Shown here: positions 1-12,165 of the stretch, in pieces
Layout: every line of letters starts with the position of its first letter
Position numbering within the stretch: the first letter of the stretch is position 1
Assembly: GCA_964440345.1 (NCBI GenBank)
Contig: CAYTSA010000028.1
Span: forward strand, 1-38,368
DNA from: CAYTSA01 sp964440345
Lineage (GTDB): Bacteria > Desulfobacterota > Desulfovibrionia > Desulfovibrionales > Desulfovibrionaceae
Direction: 5' to 3'
Length of the DNA: 38,368 nt
Notes under the pieces: generated by a model
The model's input: the letters and a program-made list of their open reading frames with translations, nothing else
Databases searched by the model: none
What the model was told of the DNA's origin: nothing
Program-made: the position numbers and the translations under genes

Positions 1-328
1 TTTATTTGCGCATGTGGCTCTACAATTGGCGTTTGGAAAAACTTACGTCAAAGTCGGTGGATTGCCCGCCTGCGCGGGCAATGACATGTGTAGAGAAATC
101 GTGAGGCGTTGGGAACAGGCGGCGCCACGCTGTTATCAGCGCTTGTTCCTCCTCGCTACTTTTTTTCCCGCCGCCCATTCCCCTTGTCCCCGGTTTGCTG
201 TACACATGAAAGAGTGTTTCACGAGGTGCGCTTTTCACCAAACAGACAGGGCGTGCACACGTAATCGTCACCTAAACACGGGCCTGTAGCTGTAAGAAAT
301 ACTCATAAACCTGAAAGGAGGGTGCGCT
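1..328. other. Non-coding leader region upstream of GAF/gap operon
   Basis: I see no convincing gene here. There is a perfect 9-bp inverted repeat with a 4-base loop at 61-82 (attgcccgc / gcgggcaat) without a T-tract, so it looks more like a palindromic repeat unit than a terminator. The segment must hold the promoter of the gene starting at 329, but no hexamer pair stands out. A strong ribosome binding site (aaggaggg) lies just before 329. Confidence 0.5.
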
Positions 329-889
329 ATGCCTTCGCGAGGACTGTACAAAATCATTTACGACGTCGCGAGAATCATCAACCTGAGCCTGAAACCGTCT
401 GAGGTCATGCAGAAGATCGCTGAACAGACCACCATCGGCATGCGAGCCAAGGGCACGTTTATCCGCATGTTGAGCAACGACAGCAAGTTTTTGGAGCCGG
501 GCGGGTACTATGGCTTGTCCGACCGCTATGCAACCAAGGGCCCGGTGGAAGTGGAAAAGAGTAAGCTGGACCAGGACGTACTCCGGGGGGACATCGTCAC
601 CATTGAGGACGTGCGCAAGGACGACCGTTTCCAGTATCCTGAAGAAGCAGCCAAGGAAGGACTGGTCTCGCTGGTGGTGGCGCCGCTCACCGTGGGCGGC
701 GGCCGGGTCATCGGCTCCATCCGGGTCTACTCGGACCAGCCGCGGGTATTTGACGAGGAAGAGTTGGACTTTTTGAAGTGCATCGCCAACCTCTCCGGCC
801 TGGCCATGGAGAACGCGCGCATGTACGCAGCCCTCAAACGGGCGCAGCAACTGGCCGACGAATACACCTATCAAGTCTTTGAAGACTAG
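329..889 (+). CDS. GAF domain-containing sensory protein
   Basis: A 186-residue soluble protein made almost entirely of one GAF domain (about residues 15-170), with the typical ending LDFLKCIANLSGLAMENARMY followed by a short charged helix. GAF domains bind small ligands or chromophores, or mediate dimerisation; the ligand cannot be told from sequence. No output domain is present, so it probably acts through a partner. The start is supported by an aaggaggg ribosome binding site. The gene lies 12 bp before gap and is almost surely co-transcribed with it. From memory the same pair occurs in Desulfovibrio vulgaris, which suggests a conserved link to glycolysis or redox state. Confidence 0.85.
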   Translation: MPSRGLYKIIYDVARIINLSLKPSEVMQKIAEQTTIGMRAKGTFIRMLSNDSKFLEPGGYYGLSDRYATKGPVEVEKSKLDQDVLRGDIVTIEDVRKDDRFQYPEEAAKEGLVSLVVAPLTVGGGRVIGSIRVYSDQPRVFDEEELDFLKCIANLSGLAMENARMYAALKRAQQLADEYTYQVFED

Positions 890-901
890 GGGGGAGGCGA
901 C

Positions 902-1921
902 ATGAGCAAAGTGAAAGTTGGCATCAACGGATTCGGCCGCATTGGCCGCCAGGTGCTCAAGACAATTTGGGAGCGCCATCGGGACAAGATGGAAGTGGTG
1001 GCCATCAACGACCTTTTCGACATAGAAACCAACGCGCACCTGGTGGCGCACGACACCTGCTACGGGCGTTTTGCGCCCAAGATCAGCGTGGAAGGCGACA
1101 CCATGCACGTGGGCGACGACTTCACTGTAAAGAGCCTGTCTGAGCGCGATCCCCGGCAGCTGCCGTGGGGCTCTCTGGGCGTGGACTTCGTGGTCGAGGC
1201 CACTGGTATTTTCCGCACCGGCCCCCGGGCCATGCAGCACGTGGAAGCCGGCGCCAAGAAAGTCATCATCTCCGCTCCGGCCAAGGACGAGGACGCCACC
1301 CTGGTCATGGGCGTGAACCACGAAGACTACGACCCGGACAAACACGTCATCATCTCCAACGCTTCGTGTACAACCAACTGTCTGGCCCCGGTGGTCAAGA
1401 TAATGCACAGGGAATTCGGCATCACCAAGGGCGTGATGACCACTGTGCACGCCTACACCAACGACCAGCGCATCCTGGACCTGCCGCACAAGGACCTGCG
1501 GCGCGCCCGGGCGGCCGCCTGCAACATGATCCCCACCTCCACAGGCGCAGCCAAGGCTGTAGCCCTGGTCATCCCTGAGATGGCCGGCAAGTTCGAAGGC
1601 TACTCTGTGCGCGTGCCCACGCCCACAGTTTCGCTGGTGGACTTTGTAGCGGTGTTGGAGAAGGACACTACCACCGAGGATCTGAAAGCCGCGCTCAAAA
1701 CCGCTGCCGAAGGCGAACTGAAGGGCATTCTGGGCTATTGCGAAGAGCCCTTTGTCTCCACAGACTTTGTGGGCGACCCGCACTCCAGCATTGTGGACTC
1801 CCAGTTCACGGTGATCCAATCGGGCAACCTGGCCAAGGTCTACTCCTGGTACGACAACGAATGGGGCTACTCCTGCCGGGTGGCCGACCTGATGGCGTAC
1901 ATGATCGAACGCGGCGTATAA
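902..1921 (+). CDS. gap: Type I glyceraldehyde-3-phosphate dehydrogenase
   Basis: Catalyses the NAD-dependent oxidative phosphorylation of glyceraldehyde-3-phosphate in glycolysis and the reverse step in gluconeogenesis; cytoplasmic tetramer. The 339-residue length is normal. The Rossmann motif is INGFGRIGR at residues 8-16. The active-site signature ASCTTNCLAP contains the catalytic Cys156, and His183 lies in TTVHAYTNDQ. An acidic residue near position 37 (AINDLFD) fits NAD rather than NADP use. The C-terminal YDNEWGYSCRVADL is canonical. The start has ggggggaggcgac ahead of it. It forms an operon with the GAF gene, and a strong terminator follows at 1950-1980. Confidence 0.98.
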   Translation: MSKVKVGINGFGRIGRQVLKTIWERHRDKMEVVAINDLFDIETNAHLVAHDTCYGRFAPKISVEGDTMHVGDDFTVKSLSERDPRQLPWGSLGVDFVVEATGIFRTGPRAMQHVEAGAKKVIISAPAKDEDATLVMGVNHEDYDPDKHVIISNASCTTNCLAPVVKIMHREFGITKGVMTTVHAYTNDQRILDLPHKDLRRARAAACNMIPTSTGAAKAVALVIPEMAGKFEGYSVRVPTPTVSLVDFVAVLEKDTTTEDLKAALKTAAEGELKGILGYCEEPFVSTDFVGDPHSSIVDSQFTVIQSGNLAKVYSWYDNEWGYSCRVADLMAYMIERGV

Positions 1922-1949
1922 GCCGGTCTCGACGCAACACAAATATGGA

Positions 1950-1980
1950 GGCGGTCCCGAATGGGGCCGCCTTTCGTATT
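1950..1980. terminator. Bidirectional Rho-independent terminator
   Basis: A 9-bp stem (1950-1958 with 1963-1971, one G-T pair) closes a 4-base loop and is followed by tttcgtattt on the plus strand. It sits between gap (plus) and the hybrid kinase (minus), which converge here. The other flank is A-rich on the plus strand, giving a weaker T-run for minus transcripts. Confidence 0.85.
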
Positions 1981-1988
1981 TGTACAGC

Positions 1989-5066
<3,078 letters not shown>

Positions 5067-5075
5067 GAACCCTCG

Positions 5076-6191
5076 CTAGGGCGCAACGTTGCGAATAAAG
5101 ACAACGCCCCCGTTTTCCAGCTTGTTGATGACGACTGGCTTGACGGGGTCTCCATTGGCGTCAAAGCGGATGGCGCCGCTTGCGCCCACAAATCCGTCAG
5201 TGGCGGCCAGGGCGTCGCGCACTGCGGCCCAGTCTGCTTTGCCTGCCCGGCGCACGGCGTCAAAGAGCGCCATGGCCGCGTCATAGCTTAGTGGTATGGT
5301 GGTTTGTTTTATCTCGCCGTACACGGCTTCGTAGCGTTTGACGAACTGCCGGGACTCGGGTAAAGGGCTGTCCCTATGCCAGTTGGTGGTGTAGTAGCAG
5401 CCGTCGGCTGCCTGGCCCACATAGTCGTAAAGCCGCATGCCAAAGGCGTCGCCGCCCAGGATCACGGTCTCCAAGCCCATATCGCGGGCCTGCTTGATGA
5501 TGTAGGAAGAGTCCCGGTAGTCCGCAGGCACGTAAAGGACATCCGGCCCCTTTGCCTCCATCTTTTCCAAAAGTGCTGCAAAGTCTGCGGAGTCACTCAG
5601 AAACTCGCCCTTGAAGACGACCTCGCCGCCCAGTTTTGTAAAGTTATTTTCAAAATACGAGGCCAAGTCCACGCTGTAGGTCCGGCTTACGTTTATCAAT
5701 ATTGCAGCCGTGTTAGCCGCCAAGTCTTGTCGGGCAAAACGGGCCATGACCCGGCCTTGAAACGGGTCGGTATAGCAAGCGCGGAAAATGTAATCACCGT
5801 GCAAGGTCACCTTGGGATTGGTGGATATGGGGGTAATCATGGGTATGCCCGCCTCCTGCAGCACAGATGCCATGGCGTTGGAGTGCGAGCTCCACGAAGC
5901 CCCGACTACGCCCAGAACGCCAGCCTGCACCGCCCTTTCGGCCGCCAGTTTCGAGCCCAGCGGAGTGGACTGGTTGTCCAGCTCCAGCACGGCGACCGGC
6001 AGGCCCAGCAAACCGCCGGCCGCGTTGACCTCGTCCACGGCAAAACGCACCGCTTCGAACAAGACTTTGTTTGATGTGGAAGCGTCCCCTGTTTTGGCGG
6101 CGATGGTTGCGATTGTCAGTGTCTGTGCTCCGACCGGCGCAGCCATGCACAGGATAGCCAAAATAATAAAGGCCACTAAGCCCATGCGCAT
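5076..6191 (-). CDS. LivK-type periplasmic substrate-binding protein
   Basis: A 371-residue periplasmic binding protein of the branched-chain amino acid (type I fold) family. Residues 1-22 form a signal peptide ending VGAQ. The first lobe reads TLTIATIAAKTGDASTSN and AVDEVNAAGGLLGLPV, the family's usual ligand-lobe signature; VVGASWSSHSNAMA and IPMITPISTNPKVT form the hinge and pocket strands. The family binds amino acids, amides or other small polar ligands; the ligand here is unknown. No LivHMGF transport genes are near. It is followed after 9 bp by a hybrid kinase with a periplasmic domain, so a role as ligand receptor for that kinase is more likely than transport. Confidence 0.9.
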   Translation of the reverse strand: MRMGLVAFIILAILCMAAPVGAQTLTIATIAAKTGDASTSNKVLFEAVRFAVDEVNAAGGLLGLPVAVLELDNQSTPLGSKLAAERAVQAGVLGVVGASWSSHSNAMASVLQEAGIPMITPISTNPKVTLHGDYIFRACYTDPFQGRVMARFARQDLAANTAAILINVSRTYSVDLASYFENNFTKLGGEVVFKGEFLSDSADFAALLEKMEAKGPDVLYVPADYRDSSYIIKQARDMGLETVILGGDAFGMRLYDYVGQAADGCYYTTNWHRDSPLPESRQFVKRYEAVYGEIKQTTIPLSYDAAMALFDAVRRAGKADWAAVRDALAATDGFVGASGAIRFDANGDPVKPVVINKLENGGVVFIRNVAP

Positions 6192-6698
6192 GATTCCCCC
6201 TCGTGAAGTACGTAAGTGATTCCCCGGGCTGGCGGCCTATCCGCGCAACATCACCTGAAAAAAACTTTACACGCAGTCCGCTAAGGGGTCAACGTTGCGC
6301 AAAGTTGTCACATTACGCGACCGCCAGCTGGATTGCCAGCCGCATTGCCAGCCGCCACCGCATTCAGAATACTTTTAAGCCCGCTCAACTCCAAGGGCTT
6401 GGTCAGATACGCGTCCACGCCGGCCTCTTCGCAAGCGCTCCAGAAAAAGAGTACTGAGAGCACACAATGGTTCTCGTTTTGTTGCGTGAAGCTATAAGAA
6501 AGGTCAGGGCCGAGCTTTGCGCGCAGGGTCCAGATTGCGAAGCAGCCGGAGTAAGATGTTAACAACATTCTGCTCCAAGCAATACTCTTGCGCCCTTCAA
6601 GGGCGGGCGCCGTAATGGTTTCCAAATCATCAGAAAAGGCGTAGCGTTAACTTGCATGTTGCATCTTCGTTTACTAATCCAACAAGGAGTAGGCCCTC
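6192..6698. other. Divergent intergenic region with relic sequence
   Basis: This 507-bp space separates two divergent genes. It holds a decayed response regulator tail (6308-6440, listed separately), a perfect 12-bp tandem duplication within it (6332-6343 and 6344-6355), and a further 250 bp without recognisable coding potential. A ribosome binding site (aaggag) precedes the glutamate dehydrogenase start at 6699. Promoters for both flanking genes must lie here but none is clear. Confidence 0.5.
6308..6440 (-). pseudogene. Remnant of a response-regulator receiver domain (3' end only)
   Basis: Reading the minus strand down from about 6440 gives ACEEAGVDAYLTKPLELSGL and then KSIL, a textbook end of a receiver domain: the alpha4-beta5 turn, the conserved Lys-Pro pair and the last helix. 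Nothing upstream in any frame resembles the rest of a receiver (no acidic pair, no phospho-Asp strand). The open frame can be drawn up to 6625, but that part looks random. The tail VAAGNAAGNPAGG comes from a 12-bp tandem duplication. I read this as the surviving 3' end of a deleted regulator or of a kinase's receiver domain, perhaps once linked to the neighbouring sensor pair. Confidence 0.7.
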
Positions 6699-9680
6699 AT
6701 GCCGCACATCGCTCATCATGATGCTGTCCACGCTGCAGTGGAAAAAAGTTTAGGCCAGGCCGCGGCTGCAGCCGCACCTTGGTTTCTGTCAAACATGCCG
6801 GAGTATTACCTGCACACCCACACTGTGGAGGAGCAAGTGGAGCATCTGCACGCCGTTATCTCCGGCCAGGTGCTCACCCAGGGCCAAACCGTGGTGCTCC
6901 GGTCGCCATGCCGCACCCGCGTCACGTACATCACCCCGGGCGCAGCAAGCCAGAGCGCCCACGACGACCTGCTGCGCATCCTGGAAATGAACCAAGACAA
7001 CAGCATTGAAACAGCCCGCATCTACACCAGCAAGGACGGGAAAATGCGGCTGGATACGTTATTGCTGGCAGGGCAAACACGCTGCGCCACAGATGGCGAC
7101 CCTTTTAAAAAAGCCATGGCCGCCATGCACGACGGCGGTTGGGTGAAGTCTCCGGACAAAGAGGCGTTGACCGCATTTCTGGCTGGCGCCTCTCAAGACT
7201 ATGTAAACAAATTCGACCCGGCCCGCACCGCCCGGCATTTTCGCCTGGCCCAGGAGCTGGCCGGCTGTTCCGACGCCAAGGTGGAGCTGCACCCCCTGCC
7301 TGGCAAGAACGAAAGCCGCATTTTGCTTGGCTTCCCCACCCCCCCGGCGGAAGGATTGTTGCTTGAGGTCATCAAGATCATCTTTCGCCGCGGCCTTTGT
7401 CTGAGCCGGGCGTATGGCGACGTTTTCAACGCGCCTGAAACCGGCCGCCTAGCCGTCATCAGCCTGTACGTAAACCGCGAGGGCTCGGCCATAGATCAGA
7501 ATGAGCCGGCCTGGCCGGACATTGAAGAGGACCTGCGGCTGGTCAAATGGTTTGCCCCGCATGGTCTGGACGCTTTTGCCGACACTGAAGACTGGCCCCT
7601 GCGCCGGGTCATGCTGCTGCAGGCGGCCTGCGAATTCGCGCACCAGTTTCTGGTGCAAGAGAATCTGTGGGCTTACACGTCTGAACGCATCGTCAGTTCA
7701 GTGCTGCAGCGCAAAGACGCAGCCAATATGCTCATAGACTACTTTTTTGCCCGGCACAGCCCGGACGCAGCTGATAAAAACCGGGCTTGGGAACTGGAAA
7801 GCAGCTTTTGGCGCATGCTGGAGGCCGAGGACGAAGAGGTGGTCCGCAAAACCCTGGCTTGTATTCTGCGCTTCTTCAAATACACGCTGCGCACCAACTA
7901 CTTTCTGGAAAACATTTTCGGCCTGGCCTTCAGGTTGAGTTCTGATTTTCTTGAAAAAACGGAGAACAGGCCCACGGAAGGCGAATCGCCTTACGGGTTC
8001 TTCTTTTTCCACGGCCCGTTCTTTCTGGGCTTTCACGTCCGCTACAGGGAAACCGCCCGGGGCGGCGTGCGCATGGTGCCCACCAGAAGCCAGGAGCAAT
8101 TTGAGGTGGAGTCCAACCGCTTGTTTGACGAAGTGACCGGCCTGGCTCTGGCCCAGCAATACAAAAACAAGGACATACCCGAGGGCGGCTCCAAGGCCGT
8201 GCTGCTGCTCGGCCCCAAGGCGGAGCCTGAACTTGCCATGCAATCCATGGTCAACTCCCTGCTGGATGTCATTTTGCCTGACCCAGATTGCCCTGACCCG
8301 GTAATCCCAGACCGCTATACCTTGCCCCGGGTGGTCGATTACATGGGCAAACAGGAGCTTATCTACCTGGGCCCAGACGAAAACGTGCAGCCGGAGCACA
8401 TTGTCTGGGCCGTGGACAGGGCCGCCAAGCGCGGTTACCCATATCCGGCAGCCTTTATGAGCTCCAAGCCCGGCGCTGGCATTAACCACAAAGTTTATGG
8501 CGTCACCAGTCTCGGGGTCATCGTCTTTGCCGTAGAAACCCTCAAACACCTGGGCATAGACCCCCAGACCACGCCGTTTTCCGTCAAGTTCACCGGCGGC
8601 CCCCGGGGCGACGTGGCCGGCAACGCCATGCGCATACTCATCCGCGGCTACGGCGACAACGCCCGCATCGTGGCCATGACAGACGGCCACGGCGCCGCCT
8701 GGGATCCCAATGGCCTGGACCACCAAGAGCTCCTGCGCCTGATCGACGAAGACAAGGACATATGCTCCTTTGACCCGGCGGCATTGAAAAGCGATGAAGC
8801 CTTCGCCGTCTGTGTAGACGGCAGGGAAAGCGCCCGCATCCGCAACACCCTGCACAACACAGCCCGCGCGGACATCTTCATCCCGGCCGGCGGCCGGCCA
8901 AACACGATCAACGAGCGCAACTGGGCGCATTTCCTGGACGACAAAGGCAGACCCACGGCCAAGGCAATTATCGAAGGAGCCAACCTATTCATCTCCCAAC
9001 CCGCACGGGACAAGCTGCAGGAAAAGGGCGTGCTCATCGTGCACGGCTCATCCGCCAACAAAACAGGCGTCATCTGCTCCTCCTATGAAATACTGGGAGG
9101 GCTGGTTATGAGCGAGGACGAGTTTCTGGAGCACAAAGAGACCTTTGTCTCCCAGGTGCTGGACATATTGAAAGTGCGCGCCGGCTGCGAAGCAAAATTG
9201 ATGCTGCACGAATACCGGCTACACGGCGGCCGCAAGCCCCTGACAACCATAACCATGGAGCTTTCCAAGGAGATCAACTCCCTGGCGGACCGATTCTATG
9301 AAGTACTGCTCACTGACGAACCGGATGTGGGCAACGACCCGGAGCTGGCTGGCCTGCTATGGGAATACTGCCCGCCGGTTCTTGTGGATAACTACGCCGA
9401 CAGGCTGCTGCGGCGGGCGCCTGCCCGGCACATTTACGCGCTCATCGCTTCTTTCGCCGCATCGCGCATCGTTTACAACGAAGGAATAGGCTGGCTCCGC
9501 AACATGGCCTCCATCCGGGACCTGGAAGAGGTCATCCGGGCCTATTTACAGGGCGAACAACGAATCGCGGGCTTGGTGGAGTCTCTGCAGACCGCCGGCG
9601 AGGCCGGCCGGGAAGCAGCCGCCATTCTGCAGATTTCCGGCCGCAAGCACGTGGCTTCGCAGGCGCTGGGCCTGGAATAG
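6699..9680 (+). CDS. gdh: NAD-specific glutamate dehydrogenase, large type
   Basis: A 993-residue protein of the large NAD-glutamate dehydrogenase group (roughly 115-kDa class), which deaminates glutamate to 2-oxoglutarate and ammonium. The N-terminal half (about 1-430) is the poorly conserved regulatory region. The catalytic core begins near GFHVRYRETARGGVRMVPTR, with YKNKDIPEGGSKA holding the substrate-binding and catalytic lysines. The dinucleotide-binding loop is FTGGPRGDVAGNAMRI. ADIFIPAGGRPNTIN and AIIEGANLFI are typical of the family's C-terminal core. The start is preceded by aaggag at proper spacing. It stands alone between two minus-strand blocks and is followed by a palindrome cluster. 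Confidence 0.92.
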   Translation: MPHIAHHDAVHAAVEKSLGQAAAAAAPWFLSNMPEYYLHTHTVEEQVEHLHAVISGQVLTQGQTVVLRSPCRTRVTYITPGAASQSAHDDLLRILEMNQDNSIETARIYTSKDGKMRLDTLLLAGQTRCATDGDPFKKAMAAMHDGGWVKSPDKEALTAFLAGASQDYVNKFDPARTARHFRLAQELAGCSDAKVELHPLPGKNESRILLGFPTPPAEGLLLEVIKIIFRRGLCLSRAYGDVFNAPETGRLAVISLYVNREGSAIDQNEPAWPDIEEDLRLVKWFAPHGLDAFADTEDWPLRRVMLLQAACEFAHQFLVQENLWAYTSERIVSSVLQRKDAANMLIDYFFARHSPDAADKNRAWELESSFWRMLEAEDEEVVRKTLACILRFFKYTLRTNYFLENIFGLAFRLSSDFLEKTENRPTEGESPYGFFFFHGPFFLGFHVRYRETARGGVRMVPTRSQEQFEVESNRLFDEVTGLALAQQYKNKDIPEGGSKAVLLLGPKAEPELAMQSMVNSLLDVILPDPDCPDPVIPDRYTLPRVVDYMGKQELIYLGPDENVQPEHIVWAVDRAAKRGYPYPAAFMSSKPGAGINHKVYGVTSLGVIVFAVETLKHLGIDPQTTPFSVKFTGGPRGDVAGNAMRILIRGYGDNARIVAMTDGHGAAWDPNGLDHQELLRLIDEDKDICSFDPAALKSDEAFAVCVDGRESARIRNTLHNTARADIFIPAGGRPNTINERNWAHFLDDKGRPTAKAIIEGANLFISQPARDKLQEKGVLIVHGSSANKTGVICSSYEILGGLVMSEDEFLEHKETFVSQVLDILKVRAGCEAKLMLHEYRLHGGRKPLTTITMELSKEINSLADRFYEVLLTDEPDVGNDPELAGLLWEYCPPVLVDNYADRLLRRAPARHIYALIASFAASRIVYNEGIGWLRNMASIRDLEEVIRAYLQGEQRIAGLVESLQTAGEAGREAAAILQISGRKHVASQALGLE

Positions 9681-9716
9681 CCGGTCAGACCAAGGCAGGC
9701 GCTTACTCCTGCTATA

Positions 9717-9829
9717 GCATTTAACGATTGAAATGCTTGCATTACGACGGGCAAAGCCCGTCTACAAGCATTTCACGGCAATGATTTGCAAGCAAATCCT
9801 TGCAGAGCATTTCAACTGTGAAATGCTCT
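9717..9829. repeat. Cluster of nested palindromes between convergent genes
   Basis: Four inverted repeats lie within 113 bp. GAAATGCTTG at 9730-9739 pairs with 9765-9774 and encloses gacgggc/gcccgtc (9746-9762). GATTTGC/GCAAATC lies at 9783-9798. An 11-bp perfect stem with a 4-base loop lies at 9804-9829 and overlaps the stop codon of the HD-GYP gene. The core gcattt/aaatgc occurs five times, in both directions. No T-tract follows, so these are REP-like units or protein-binding sites that might also serve as transcript ends. Confidence 0.75.
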
Positions 9830-11090
9830 AGTCGGCGTTGACCGCCTTGTACTCTGCGGCGGCGCTGCGTTGGGCCTGGATTCTGGCGTCGTTCACATCG
9901 TCGAAGCGGCTTTCCAGCAAGGCTACGCACTCCCGGTCAGCCCCGTTGTGCGCAGCCATTTCCCGCAGCACATGCAGCGCGTCCGGACCGTCCATGCCCA
10001 GCCGGTAAGGCCTGTCTTCGGTCACAGCGGTAAAAACATCCGCACTTTGTAGTATCCGCGCCGGAACGTGCAGTTCGTCGCTGTGCAGGTGAAAGGGATA
10101 TCCTTTGCCGCTGGGCCGCTCGTGGTGCTGGCCGGCCCACTCGGCTATGTGTGCAAACCCCGGCAAACCGCTCAAAATGGCGTAAGAATGATAAGAATGC
10201 GCCTTGACGATGTTGAATTCCTCCTGGGTCAGCCGGCCAGGCTTTTCCAGTATGGACCGGGGCGTACCCACCTTGCCCAGGTCGTGGACAAATCCCGCAA
10301 TCTCCAGGTCAGCGCACGCATCCAGCTCCAATCCCATCAGCCTGCCCATGGTTTCGGCAACAGCCGCCACTCCGCTGGAGTGGGTGAACGTGTAAGGGCT
10401 GCGAAAATCAATGACCTGGCTTAACAGCCGGGTCAGACCCAGCAGACTGTCCGTCCCCATGGGCGCAGGCGGCAACCCCTGGGTACGGGCCAGCTCCTCG
10501 GTCAAGCGCCGCGATGCAATGGCCAGCCAGAAGCACTCCCGGGACGAAGCCTGCATGTACGCCTCCACCACAAGAGGATGAAAGATAGTGCCGCTGTTGG
10601 CCCTGGCCAGCGCCCGCAACATGTCGGCCTGGCCCAACATGTGCGCCTGCTCGTTGATCAGGCCGGCCACCCGCTCAGCCAAGTGCAGCACATGGGAGGC
10701 CAGGGGAGTCTCTTTGCCGCTGAACTCCATGCCCCGGCCGCCCTCCCAGGCCACGTGGTGGTGCAGAATGATGGACGCCGGCCCGGCCAGGGGCCGGTAG
10801 TCGCGCAGAAGAGAATACCCCAAGGCCGCATGCAGATGCGGGTTCTCCATATCGAAATGAAATTCGCCCAGATCGTCTGTAAGCGAGAGGACGCCCACGT
10901 CGTGCAGCATGCCAGCCAGGGTGATGTCCGCCAGCCCCTGCTCGGTAAACCCCAGCTCCTGGGCAATGGTCCGGGCCATGAAGGCCACGCGGATATGGTG
11001 GTCTGTCACCGCCGGGCACACCAGGTCCACAGCCTTGGAAAGGCAACTGACAACGTCAAAAAGGGCGGGGCCGCTGCGTTCTGTATCCAT
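9828..11090 (-). CDS. HD-GYP domain protein (tandem HD domains)
   Basis: A 420-residue soluble protein with two HD-type phosphohydrolase domains. The first (about residues 20-175) carries AGMLHDVGVL (His63-Asp64). The second (about 215-400) is a proper HD-GYP domain with AGFVHDLGKVGTP (His269-Asp270) and the signature HHERPSGKGYP (322-332). HD-GYP enzymes of this type hydrolyse cyclic di-GMP. There is no receiver or membrane segment, so input would have to come from the first HD domain or a partner. The start has caggagagtggc upstream. It lies 105 bp downstream of the broken cyclase gene on the same strand. Confidence 0.9.
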   Translation of the reverse strand: MDTERSGPALFDVVSCLSKAVDLVCPAVTDHHIRVAFMARTIAQELGFTEQGLADITLAGMLHDVGVLSLTDDLGEFHFDMENPHLHAALGYSLLRDYRPLAGPASIILHHHVAWEGGRGMEFSGKETPLASHVLHLAERVAGLINEQAHMLGQADMLRALARANSGTIFHPLVVEAYMQASSRECFWLAIASRRLTEELARTQGLPPAPMGTDSLLGLTRLLSQVIDFRSPYTFTHSSGVAAVAETMGRLMGLELDACADLEIAGFVHDLGKVGTPRSILEKPGRLTQEEFNIVKAHSYHSYAILSGLPGFAHIAEWAGQHHERPSGKGYPFHLHSDELHVPARILQSADVFTAVTEDRPYRLGMDGPDALHVLREMAAHNGADRECVALLESRFDDVNDARIQAQRSAAAEYKAVNAD

Positions 11091-11195
11091 GCCACTCTCC
11101 TGATTTCAGATGGAGCTGGAAATGCTGACCGCGGGATGTTACGCTATTCTATCCTTTTCCAGATGCAAAGGGAAGGAGCGCCATGCAGCGCCATG

Positions 11196-12082
11196 CTACT
11201 TCTCAGTCTGGACGATGACGCCTGCAAAGCCGGGGTCTGGCCGCGCCACTTGCTCCCGGCACAGCCCTAGCAGCAGCCGCGAGGGGCCGTCGTTCGAAAC
11301 CCTTGCCTGGTTGGACTCCAGCATAGCGGCGGCCTGGGAAACCGCGCCCGATTCGAACTGCGTTAACGCCTGTTCGTATCGCGCCGTTACATCAAGCATT
11401 CTCTGATCTGCTTCATCTGTCGCATCCAGCAGTTCATAAACGTCCAGCGGGGTCTGCCGCCCCTTGAGCAACACCCGGCCCAGCCGGCGGAACGCGAACT
11501 CTCCCGGGGCGCGTTCTTCGGCTGCCGCCCGGGATGCGCCAGACACAATGCACTGCGTGCCGAAAAGCTTGTTGAGCGGCTCCAGCCGGGCGCCGGCGTT
11601 CACCTCGTTGCCCAACGCCGAGTAGTCGAAAATCTGCGGCGAGCCCAGATTGCCCACCACCATCTCCCCGGTGTTTACGCCTACCCGCATGGACAGCTCC
11701 GGCGCGCCTTCGGCCCGCCATTGCGCGTTCAGCTTCTCCAAGGACCGCCGCATGCACAGGGCCGCCCGGCAGGCCTGGGCGGCGTGGTCTTCCATGTCCC
11801 GCGGCGCGCCCCATTCGGCGACCACAGCGTCGCCAATGAATGCATCCACTATGCCCCCGGTGGAAAAGATGCACTCCACCATGCGCCCGAAGTAGCGGTT
11901 CAGCATGGCCGACACCTGCTCCGGCTCCATGGACTCGGCCAAGATGGTAAAGCCCGCCAGGTCGGCAAGATAGTCAGGATTTTCTTTTCACCGCCCAGCT
12001 TGGGCATGGCGCCTTCGGCCAACATCGCAAAGCAATTGCTCTTGAATAAGCAGCAATTCGCTTCATTTATTGATTGTAGCAT
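11196..12082 (-). pseudogene. Class III adenylate/guanylate cyclase, frameshifted
   Basis: The intact frame from 11942 downward encodes most of a class III nucleotide cyclase: DLAGFTILAESME, FIGDAVVAEWGAP (second metal Asp), RVGVNTGEMVVGNLGS and FDYSALGNEVNAGARLE, then a short tail. The missing start of the domain is in another frame just upstream: AMPKLGGEKKILTIL, which runs out of frame near 11966. The family pattern TVLFAD-x-x-GF fits if four bases (or one) were lost there. Upstream of 12082 an in-frame stop closes the reading frame, so no CHASE or membrane sensor is attached. As it stands no continuous protein holds both metal-binding aspartates, so the gene is likely inactive, unless this is a sequencing error. 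Confidence 0.75.
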
Positions 12083-12165
12083 GACGAAAGATAACTACAG
12101 GAATATCATTGACGAAAAATTGCTGGCTTAACCCTTCTTCATAATTGTCCCGCCTTCCCAGCACA

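Noticed and set aside
272..1942. Long open frame of 556 codons on the minus strand
   Set aside because: It lies antisense to the GAF gene and gap, both certain; its protein is His/Val-rich with no domain, a typical shadow of GC-rich genes.
9804..9829. Hairpin as a Rho-independent terminator
   Set aside because: The stem is strong, but neither strand has a T-tract after it.
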